DNA of 16,150 nt from JACQNR01 sp049515175 (GTDB taxonomy: Bacteria; Acidobacteriota; Terriglobia; UBA7540). Below, one piece after another: positions 1 to 5,517 of the stretch. The notes beneath the pieces were generated by a model. It searched no databases. It saw only the letters and a list, made by a program, of their open reading frames with translations, and was not told the origin of the DNA. The stretch lies in the NCBI GenBank assembly GCA_049515175.1, contig JBEKUI010000081.1, positions 1 through 16,150 on the forward strand, written 5' to 3'. The position numbers and the translations under genes are program-made. Each line of letters opens with the position of its first letter. The stretch's first letter is position 1.

Positions 1-120
1 ACCTACCGGCTGAATCGGCGCTGGCAGGAGAGGAGCTTGTTCCACCGCCTCACGCGCGCCTGCCTTAGCACCAACACCATCACCTACAAAGACTTAGTGG
101 CAGAACCGGAGCTAGCTTGA
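1..120 (+). CDS. IS1595-family (ISXO2-like) transposase, C-terminal fragment
   Basis: Frame 1 is open from the window edge to a TGA at 118-120 and encodes 39 residues. The sequence YRLNRRWQERSLFHRL followed by TYKDLVAE resembles the C-terminal end of IS1595/ISXO2-like transposases, where an RFNRR-type motif is followed by an RLLRA-type helix and a final 'PxxYKxLV' segment. These enzymes move IS1595-family insertion sequences by a DDE/N mechanism; the catalytic residues would lie upstream of the window. The stop is natural, so the 3' end looks intact. Whether the gene is complete upstream cannot be seen. I could not identify a terminal inverted repeat with confidence in the sequence that follows. 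The assignment rests on motif recall over a short stretch. Confidence 0.65.
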   Translation, partial: TYRLNRRWQERSLFHRLTRACLSTNTITYKDLVAEPELA

Positions 121-129
121 TACTCACAT

Positions 130-167
130 CTCGAGGAACGAAGCCAGAATGTTGTTGAAAAGAAAGG
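130..167. repeat. 38-bp direct repeat, copy 1
   Basis: Starts CTCGAGGAACGAAGCCAGAA and runs to 167. It matches 307-344 with two visible mismatches out of 38. The copies are 177 bp apart and both lie between the transposase tail and thrB. Confidence 0.85.
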
Positions 168-182
168 ATCGGCCCAAAAGCA

Positions 183-210
183 GTTCGGAGTTATGAATTC
201 TGAATTATGA
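183..210. repeat. degenerate heptamer array 1
   Basis: Four consecutive 7-bp units in register: one beginning GTTCGGA, then GTTATGA, followed by ATTCTGA and ATTATGA units to 210, with a partial ATG after. On the complementary strand the units carry the same TCANAAT-type words that recur in the arrays at 1427-1454 and 1594-1653. Confidence 0.6.
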
Positions 211-306
211 ATGCCAGGAAATAAGAGGGGATCTGCGAATGCCGTGGGGGGAGTGAGGGAAGGATTCGAAGCGGGGCAAGGGGGAATGGCGCAAGAAATC
301 TCAGAA

Positions 307-344
307 CTCGAGGAACGAAGCCAGAATGTTGTAGAAAACAAAGG
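307..344. repeat. 38-bp direct repeat, copy 2
   Basis: Second copy of the repeat at 130-167, same orientation. The differences are GTTGTA against GTTGTT and one A-to-G near the 3' end (AAAACAAAGG against AAAAGAAAGG). Confidence 0.85.
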
Positions 345-448
345 GGCAAGGACAAATAGTCAGGGTCGAATGTGAGACGAATGAGACGCGGCGAGTGATG
401 AGCGGTAGGGGGCCAATCCAGCAACACGAATCGAGAGCCGACAATGGT

Positions 449-1360
449 TCAGGCGGGGAGGCTCCAGCCTTTGGCGCCGAGGTTGTCGGCGGTGAGGATA
501 TGGGGCTGGGACTGGACGTTGTGCTGGGCGAGCTTGGCGCGGATGGCTTCGCCGATCTGGTCCGCGGCGCCGCGCGTCAGGGCGAGGACGGCAGGGCCGG
601 CTCCGCTCAGGCAGATGCCGAGCAGGTCGGGGTGGCGCAGGGCGAGCACTTCCTCAAGGCCGGGGATAAGCGGGGCGCGGTGCGGCTGGTGCCAGCGGTC
701 GTCGAAGAAGCTGGGATGGATGTCCGCTTTGCCGGAAAAGAACTGGGCGGCGAGCGCCACGGCGCGCTGCAGGTTGTGCACCGACTCGGCACGCGAATAA
801 TGCTTGGGTAGCACCTCACGCGCCTTTTCCGTGGGCAAAGCGTAATCAGGAATGACCAGCACCAGCTTGATGTTGTCCGGCACGGGGCAGGTGTAGGCGA
901 GGACTTGTTCACCCGACTGCAACGAAACCGTAAACCCGCCGTTCCAGGCAGCGGCGACGTTGTCGGGATGGCCTTCAAGCTTGGTGGCGAGCGAAATCAA
1001 TTGCTCGTCGAAGAGGGTGGTATCGGCCAGCCAGTGGCAGGCGGCAATCGAGCCCACTATCGCCGCGGCACTCGACCCCAGCCCCACGCCGATGGGAATC
1101 TGGTTTTCGATTTCGAGGTCGAAGCCCTGGTGCTTGTTCCAGCTCTCCAGCGTCTGGCGGATGGTACGGGCGACGAGATTGGACTCGCCGGCGTGGACAC
1201 GCTCGGGCGTCACGCCCCGGTACTCCACGGTCACGGCGCGATCTTTGCGAGGCGTCACATGGATATCGAGATAAACGCCCAGCGCCAAGGCGGCGCAGTC
1301 AAAGGCGCAGCCGAGGTTGGCGCTGGTGGCCGGGACACGCACTGAAATCCGCTGGGGCAC
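449..1360 (-). CDS. thrB: homoserine kinase (GHMP family)
   Basis: A 303-residue protein, the usual length for ThrB, which phosphorylates L-homoserine with ATP to O-phospho-L-homoserine in the cytoplasm. The N-terminal VPATSANLG stretch (residues 9-17), the GHMP ATP-binding loop IPIGVGLGSSAAA (88-100), the EGHPDNVAAAWNGG segment (129-142) and the C-terminal SGAGPAVLAL motif (252-261) are all present. The residues just after the first motif read CAFDCAALAL, where many ThrB proteins have PGFDSLGLAL, a modest deviation. The start is a GTG at 1360, with the N-terminus beginning close to the conserved strand as in other homologues; no strong ribosome site is visible. It lies 299 bp downstream of thrC in the same orientation, with repeats between, so co-transcription is plausible but not certain. 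Its product is the substrate of the neighbouring ThrC. Confidence 0.93.
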   Translation of the reverse strand: MPQRISVRVPATSANLGCAFDCAALALGVYLDIHVTPRKDRAVTVEYRGVTPERVHAGESNLVARTIRQTLESWNKHQGFDLEIENQIPIGVGLGSSAAAIVGSIAACHWLADTTLFDEQLISLATKLEGHPDNVAAAWNGGFTVSLQSGEQVLAYTCPVPDNIKLVLVIPDYALPTEKAREVLPKHYSRAESVHNLQRAVALAAQFFSGKADIHPSFFDDRWHQPHRAPLIPGLEEVLALRHPDLLGICLSGAGPAVLALTRGAADQIGEAIRAKLAQHNVQSQPHILTADNLGAKGWSLPA

Positions 1361-1426
1361 GCTTTTTCGCCGTTCGAATCGCTACTGTGTGCTGTCCGAC
1401 ATTTACCACTGGTCGCAAAAAGTGGC

Positions 1427-1454
1427 AATAGTGAATTGTGAATAGTGAATTGCA
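1427..1454. repeat. degenerate heptamer array 2
   Basis: Four 7-bp units in register: AATAGTG, AATTGTG, then AATAGTG again and AATTGCA. Read on the other strand the units are CACTATT/CACAATT, which in rotated phase match the CTATTCA units of the array at 1594-1653. Confidence 0.7.
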
Positions 1455-1470
1455 GACGGTGGACGAGGAA

Positions 1471-1491
1471 AAGTCGAAAGTCCACAGTCGA
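1471..1491. repeat. degenerate heptamer array 3
   Basis: Three 7-bp units (first AAGTCGA, last CAGTCGA) followed by a GAATTGA unit. The complement reads TCGACTT/TCGACTG, the same words as in 1626-1653, so this is an inverted relative of the downstream array. Confidence 0.6.
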
Positions 1492-1559
1492 GAATTGAAA
1501 GCGAGACAGGAACCTGCTTTCGGATGCAGAGGCCGCGACTGCTCCGGAATTCACCCTGG

Positions 1560-1579
1560 ATTCCCGCTTTCGCGGGAAT
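1560..1579. repeat. dRS3-like palindromic element
   Basis: ATTCCC, eight bases (GCTTTCGC), then GGGAAT followed by GAC. This fits the ATTCCC-N8-GGGAAT layout of the Neisseria dRS3 repeat and of similar dispersed palindromes in many bacteria. The inner GC-rich bases extend the stem (CCCGC/GCGGG). Translation across such elements gives the recurrent false peptides PAKAGIQ and FPRKRES, both seen here. Confidence 0.75.
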
Positions 1580-1593
1580 GACGGCGAGGCCGG

Positions 1594-1656
1594 GCACTCA
1601 CTATTCACCATTCAGAATTCAGCTCTCGACTTTCGACTGTTGACTGTCGACTGCTC
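1594..1656. repeat. degenerate heptamer array 4 (longest)
   Basis: Nine 7-bp steps in continuous register. The first part has CTATTCA and CCATTCA-type units; the second part, 1622-1656, moves to ACTTTCG and ACTGTCG-type units. The word changes along the array but the 7-bp period does not. It ends a few bases before the thrC stop codon. Confidence 0.7.
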
Positions 1657-1659
1657 TCC

Positions 1660-2910
1660 TCACGCGCTGGCTGCCGCAAGGTGGAGGAACTTCTCCTCGA
1701 ACTCCGCCACTTTGGGACGGATGGCGCCATTCTCCTCGTAGTGTCCGTTCACAGCGGCGACCGTCTTCAAGCCATTGCCGGTGATGGCGAGGACAATGGA
1801 CTCCTGAGGGTTCAGCTTGCCCTGCTCGATCAGCTTGCGCGCCACGGCCACCGTGACGCCGCCGGCGGTTTCGGCAAAGACACCTTCCGTCTCGGCGAGG
1901 AGCTTGATGCCCTCGACGATCTCCGGGTCGCTCACGTCCTCACCCGCGCCACCGCTCGAGAGGATGGTCTTCACGGCGAAATAGCCATCCGCAGGATTAC
2001 CAATGGCGAGTGAGCGCGCGATGGTGTTGGGCTTCTGCGGATTGATCTCCGGGCTGCCGCTCTTGGCCGCGGTGGTGATGGGCGAGCAGCCGGTCGCCTG
2101 CGCGCCGAAATACTTCGTGGAGGCAGTTGGACCTTCGACCCAGCCGAGCTTTTGCAGTTCGTCGAACGCCTTGGCGATCTTGGTGATCAGCGAGCCGCCG
2201 GCCATGGGCACGACGATGTTCTGCGGCAGGCGCCAGCCGAGTTGCTCGGCCACTTCGTAGCCGAGGGTCTTTGAGCCTTCCGAGTAATAGGAACGCAGGT
2301 TGACGTTGACGATGCCCCAAGGATACTTCTGCGCGATTTCGGAGCAGAGGCGGTTGACGTGATCGTAGTTGCCGGCAACCTTTACCAGCGTCGCCCCGAA
2401 GACCTGCGTGGCCACAATCTTCTCCGGCTCGATGTCGGCGGGCACGAAGATGTAGGCCTTAAATCCGCCCTCCGCCGCCTGCGCCGCCACGGCGTTGCCC
2501 AGGTTGCCGGTGGAGGAGCAGCCGACGGTGTCGAAACCAAACTCGTGGGCTTTCGAGAGCGCCACCGCCACGACGCGGTCCTTAAAGGAGAGCGTGGGGT
2601 GATTGACGGCATCGTTCTTGACGTAAAGTTCGCGCGCGCCGAGTGCCTTAGCGAGGCGCGGCGCGGCGACGAGCGGAGTGAAGCCGGTCTGCTTGCCGAC
2701 CCAGGCGTCGCCCTGGAGAGGCAGCAGCTCCCGGTAGCGCCACATGTTGGGAGGGCGGGATTCTATGTCGGCGCGACGGACGTCCGACCAGAGCTTGCCG
2801 TAATCATAAACGACTTCAAGCGGCGCCCAGCATTCTTCGCAGGCGGCGATGGGATCGGGTCCGTAGGTGCGGCCGCACTCGCGACATTTCAGATGGAGAA
2901 GGTAACTCAC
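1660..2910 (-). CDS. thrC: threonine synthase-like PLP enzyme
   Basis: PLP-dependent fold-type II enzyme, 416 residues from the preferred start. Threonine synthase converts O-phosphohomoserine to threonine. An N-terminal zinc-ribbon-like segment has two CxxC pairs (CRECG and CEECW), as in threonine synthases of the plant/archaeal kind. The PLP lysine lies in NHPTLSFKDR, the phosphate-binding loop is SSTGNLGNA, and the C-terminal strand ends ITGNGLKT. Start choice: the longest frame begins with TTG at 2931, but the sequence just inside it reads AAGGAGGGC, an excellent ribosome site eight bases before GTG at 2910; that start gives MSYLLHLKCRECG. The gene sits behind a SAM-I riboswitch and terminator, unusual for a threonine enzyme, so an O-phosphohomoserine-dependent homocysteine synthase like Streptomyces MetM is an alternative. 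Family assignment is firm; exact product less so. Confidence 0.88.
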   Translation of the reverse strand: MSYLLHLKCRECGRTYGPDPIAACEECWAPLEVVYDYGKLWSDVRRADIESRPPNMWRYRELLPLQGDAWVGKQTGFTPLVAAPRLAKALGARELYVKNDAVNHPTLSFKDRVVAVALSKAHEFGFDTVGCSSTGNLGNAVAAQAAEGGFKAYIFVPADIEPEKIVATQVFGATLVKVAGNYDHVNRLCSEIAQKYPWGIVNVNLRSYYSEGSKTLGYEVAEQLGWRLPQNIVVPMAGGSLITKIAKAFDELQKLGWVEGPTASTKYFGAQATGCSPITTAAKSGSPEINPQKPNTIARSLAIGNPADGYFAVKTILSSGGAGEDVSDPEIVEGIKLLAETEGVFAETAGGVTVAVARKLIEQGKLNPQESIVLAITGNGLKTVAAVNGHYEENGAIRPKVAEFEEKFLHLAAASA

Positions 2911-2992
2911 GGTCTTGCCCTCCTTGGGCAATCCTGAATCTGACTCTGGGCACGGGGAAAATGAGGTGGGTTCGAAAACCGCCGGAAGAACT

Positions 2993-3021
2993 AAAAAAGC
3001 CTCTTCCGGCTGGGAAGAGGC
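2993..3021 (-). terminator. Rho-independent terminator of the SAM riboswitch
   Basis: On the minus strand GCCTCTTCC, a five-base loop, then GGAAGAGGC form a perfect 9-bp stem followed directly by six T residues. It lies between the aptamer and the thrC start. The 5' arm contains TCTTCCC, which is the exact complement of GGGAAGA at the 3' side of the aptamer (plus-strand 3049-3055), so aptamer folding and terminator folding can be alternated through an antiterminator. Confidence 0.93.
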
Positions 3022-3043
3022 TGTCGCAAAGTCGCTCGGCCCC

Positions 3044-3151
3044 TCTCATCTTCCCCTATACCGGGCGGGAGTTGGCACCTGACCCCCGACCTATCGTCGG
3101 GGCGGTTGTCGTGGCGTCTTAGGGCCCGTCCCTCAGCCACTCTAGATGAGA
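3044..3151 (-). promoter_or_regulatory. SAM-I (S-box) riboswitch aptamer
   Basis: Read on the minus strand. P1 is TCTCATC (3151-3145) with GATGAGA (3050-3044), seven perfect pairs. P2 is GTGGC/GCCAC (3140-3136 with 3115-3111). Between its arms lies the conserved core GAGGGACGGGCCC. P3 is CCCCGAC/GTCGGGG around a five-base loop (3102-3096 with 3090-3084). The conserved J3/4-P4 word AGGTGCCAACTCC follows, then GGGGAAGATGAGAGG closes P4 and P1. Two core positions differ from the consensus I remember: GACAACC where GGCAACC is usual, and AAGACGCC where TGACGCC is usual. The terminator downstream makes this an OFF switch: SAM stabilises P1 and allows termination. The regulated gene is thrC. Confidence 0.92.
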
Positions 3152-3189
3152 TTCAGGGATACTGAATCAAGTATTCAATTGTCAGGATG

Positions 3190-3218
3190 ATTCTACGGAC
3201 CGGTCGGTCGGTTGTCAA
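3190..3218 (-). promoter_or_regulatory. sigma70-type promoter of the riboswitch-thrC transcript
   Basis: On the minus strand a perfect TTGACA (3218-3213), a 17-base spacer, and TAGAAT (3195-3190), one mismatch from TATAAT. Transcription would begin near 3183, about 30 bases before the aptamer's P1 helix. Confidence 0.8.
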
Positions 3219-3314
3219 CAGGAATCTCGCGCGCCATCGCGGTCCTGGCGGCCTTCTCACATATTGAGATTCGCCCGGCATCGAACTGGGCGCCGCCTGG
3301 TGGCGCGAAGGTCC

Positions 3315-5516
3315 CTACTGGCCCGTTGGAGGTACGGCCGGGCGTGGCTGCGGCCGAACCACCGCCATCGGTGTGCGGACAAACGCCACACGATTCGCGC
3401 GGGGATCGAGCACGTTAGCCTGCAACGAATATCGTCCCGGAGGGAAGTTGGCCAGCGGGACTTCCGCGAAGTATTCCGATTTCTCGCGCGAGGACTTGTC
3501 GCTCTTGCCGGCGAACGGGCCCGCCTCGGCGAATTTCCGGCCACCACGGAAAAATACCAACGCCACGGACGGCGGGTTTCCGGTCTCCGCCGCCGTGGAG
3601 GAGTCCGTCTTCCCGCCGTAGGACTCGAGATAAATGGAGAGCGTCTGATTGTTGCGGAACACTCGCGTCACGCTGGGCAGGAGTCTCCTTTCGCCGACCG
3701 TGAGGAGCTGGTCCTTGGGGGTCTTGCTGCCACGCCTCCCCGGATCGCTCAGGGGTTTGGCTTCATTGGAAAGAACCACCGAACTCAGCGCCAGTCCGGT
3801 ATCGGCGATGGGCGGCAGTACGAGCGGAGCCTCGAATGTCCCGATTTTGCCGCTTTGATTCTCGCGCACCGCCGTCTTGAGGCGGTAGGTGCCCGGTGCG
3901 AGAGTGATTTCGCCTTCATAGAGAATGTTTCCGCTCGCGAGTTGCTCGTAGGTCTCGCCCTCCACCTTGACCGGCAGCGTGTCCCGCAGGACTCCCGCGA
4001 CCTTGTCCGCCGCGTCGGTGACGCGCCAGACGAAATCGAATTCCGTCTCACGCTTGCCGGACTTTTGCAGGAAGGAGACGGCTGATCCCGGAATCTTGGC
4101 GGCGAGTACGACCTGGTAATTCCGGTCCGTGCGGCGGAAGTAGGCTGTATCCACGACGAAGGGCAAGTCGAGGAACGGCTGGTCCAGCTGCACCGCCTGC
4201 TCGAGCTGGAGCTCCTTATCTTCACGTGTGAACTGCCGGAAATCCTTGGGCGCGAAGTACCCTGGGCGCGCCTCGACCTTCACACCCGGCCGATCGACTT
4301 CCACGCGAATACGGCGGAATTTGCCGTCGGAACGCGTGTTTTTGGGTGAGTAGCCCAGCAGGTAATAGCTGGAGTTCTCGTTCTGGACTTGCTGAAACGC
4401 TTCGCCGAGATCGTTGAGGTCGTAAAAAGTCCGGCCACCCGTATCCTGGGAAAGCGAAGCCAGCGTTTCGCGGCTGCCGTGCAGGGAAGAGAGCTGGGAA
4501 GAGATGGCCGAACCGGTGTAGATGGCCGTGCCGGAAGGGCTGGCCGTGGTGGCATCGCCTCCCGGGGGGAGCGCCAGCAGGCCGCGCGTATCCATGGTGT
4601 AGAGGGAGACGTTCGCCTGATTGGCGGCGTCGATGGTGGCGCGCAATTGGGCCTGGTTCTCGCTGCCCGTGCGTTCGACTCCGCTGGAAAAGTGGATGAC
4701 GGACTTCCGGCCCGGCAGGGCGCGCAGCATCCGCGCCAGCGATTCAATCGCCGCGAGTTTCTGGTCCGTATTGAAAATGTTGAATTCGGTTTCGTCCGGC
4801 GTGAAGGCCGCGGAGACGTCCTGGGTGACGATTTCTTCGCCTGCCGCATTCGTGCCACCGGCTTCACCCACCGTCCCGCCGGCGCTGAGGTTCGAGGACT
4901 CCTCGCCGGTCAGGATGGCTTTGATTGCCTTGGCGAGGGCGTCGCGGTCGTTTGTGAAGTCGTGAAGCACGCGCAGGCTCGACGTGTAACTTACGATTGC
5001 GACCAGATCCGCAGGGGTCAGGCGCTTCTCCACGAAGGTTTGCGCGGACTTCAGCGCCCGGATCAGATCGTCCGGCTGCATGGAAGTCACATCGAAGAAC
5101 AGCACAGTCAGGCGGCGGTCTTGGAGCACCGTCTCCGCCGGCACTTCGGGCGGAAGCTTGCCGAGATCAACAATCGGGGGAGGGCCGCTCGATGCTTCGG
5201 CCTGCGCCAGTTTCTGGACGTCTTCAAGGCTGAATGAAGTGAGGGTCTGCGAGACGCCGTCTTCCCACACGCGAAAATCGCCCTGCTTGAGGTCCGTCAC
5301 CGGCTTGCCGCTTTTGTCGCGCACGCGCACATCCACCAGAACGACGTTGGTCTGGCTGCGCAGCACGTAGTTGCCCTGGTAGCGGCCCAGAGGCGGCGGG
5401 GCTTCGTTGCCCTGGCCGTCCGTCAAAACCGGGGCCAGAAAGATTCCCAGCAGGAGCACCAGCAGCGCCGAGGCTGCGGCGGATTGCTTTCGCGGGATCC
5501 GAGAGGCACGGGTCAT
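3315..5516 (-). CDS. VWFA-related secreted protein
   Basis: A 733-residue protein with an N-terminal signal-like hydrophobic stretch (about 14-31, ending near LTDGQG). Residues 48-95 (NYVLRSQTNVVLVDVRVRD, then GKPVTDLKQGDFRVWEDG) match the leading segment of the VWFA-related proteins common in Acidobacteria. A von Willebrand A-like fold follows from about 134. The metal site is atypical: FFDVTSM (141-147) instead of DxSxS. Later strand GRKSVIHFSSG and the segment TGGRTFYDLNDLGEAF with SSYYLLGYSP are family hallmarks, as is VEARPGYFAP closing the domain. The C-terminal 300 residues look like beta-rich domains of unknown function. Its ATG follows the TonB receptor stop by one base, with GGTGAGG upstream, so the two are translationally coupled. 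Role at the envelope is inferred; the ligand is unknown. Confidence 0.87.
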   Translation of the reverse strand: MTRASRIPRKQSAAASALLVLLLGIFLAPVLTDGQGNEAPPPLGRYQGNYVLRSQTNVVLVDVRVRDKSGKPVTDLKQGDFRVWEDGVSQTLTSFSLEDVQKLAQAEASSGPPPIVDLGKLPPEVPAETVLQDRRLTVLFFDVTSMQPDDLIRALKSAQTFVEKRLTPADLVAIVSYTSSLRVLHDFTNDRDALAKAIKAILTGEESSNLSAGGTVGEAGGTNAAGEEIVTQDVSAAFTPDETEFNIFNTDQKLAAIESLARMLRALPGRKSVIHFSSGVERTGSENQAQLRATIDAANQANVSLYTMDTRGLLALPPGGDATTASPSGTAIYTGSAISSQLSSLHGSRETLASLSQDTGGRTFYDLNDLGEAFQQVQNENSSYYLLGYSPKNTRSDGKFRRIRVEVDRPGVKVEARPGYFAPKDFRQFTREDKELQLEQAVQLDQPFLDLPFVVDTAYFRRTDRNYQVVLAAKIPGSAVSFLQKSGKRETEFDFVWRVTDAADKVAGVLRDTLPVKVEGETYEQLASGNILYEGEITLAPGTYRLKTAVRENQSGKIGTFEAPLVLPPIADTGLALSSVVLSNEAKPLSDPGRRGSKTPKDQLLTVGERRLLPSVTRVFRNNQTLSIYLESYGGKTDSSTAAETGNPPSVALVFFRGGRKFAEAGPFAGKSDKSSREKSEYFAEVPLANFPPGRYSLQANVLDPRANRVAFVRTPMAVVRPQPRPAVPPTGQ

Positions 5517-5517
5517 C

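Larger units (their letters stand above)
121..448. other. gene-free stretch with repeats downstream of the transposase
   Basis: About 330 bp without a credible gene, between the transposase tail and the stop of thrB. It contains two near-identical 38-bp direct repeats (130-167 and 307-344), an AT-rich heptamer array (183-210), and G-rich filler. The short frames here have no family-like sequence. One minus-strand frame encodes the same STTFWLRSS peptide twice only because it reads through both repeat copies. It may hold the right end of the IS1595-like element. Confidence 0.6.
1361..1659. other. repeat-filled spacer between thrC and thrB
   Basis: This 299-bp spacer holds no credible gene. 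It contains heptamer arrays at 1427-1454, 1471-1491 and 1594-1653 and a dRS3-like palindrome at 1560-1579. Frames crossing it produce the well-known spurious peptides 'VIPAKAGIQ' and 'SFPRKRESR', which are translations of the palindromic repeat. There is no small ThiS/MoaD-like gene in the gap. Confidence 0.7.

Noticed and set aside
84..341. Minus-strand frame with a duplicated STTFWLRSS peptide
   Set aside because: The duplication comes from reading through both 38-bp DNA repeats; there is no ribosome site or family signal.
1255..1611. Minus-strand frames carrying SFPRKRESR and VIPAKAGIQ peptides
   Set aside because: These peptides are translations of the palindromic repeat at 1560-1579 and are widely known as false genes; the rest of the frames is repeat DNA.
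183..1656. Possible CRISPR-like arrays from the short repeats
   Set aside because: The units are 7 bp with no unique spacers between them and no cas genes are present.
2911..2931. TTG start at 2931 for thrC
   Set aside because: The sequence between 2931 and 2910 contains the AAGGAGG ribosome site itself, so it is more likely untranslated leader.
3152..3189. A second minus-strand promoter using TTGAAT or TTGATT near 3165-3180
   Set aside because: The TTGACA-17-TAGAAT pair just upstream is far better and leaves a complete aptamer in the transcript.
4389..5237. Plus-strand open frame of 282 codons opposite the VWFA gene
   Set aside because: GC-rich shadow of the VWFA reading frame with no motif and an Arg/Gly-rich composition.
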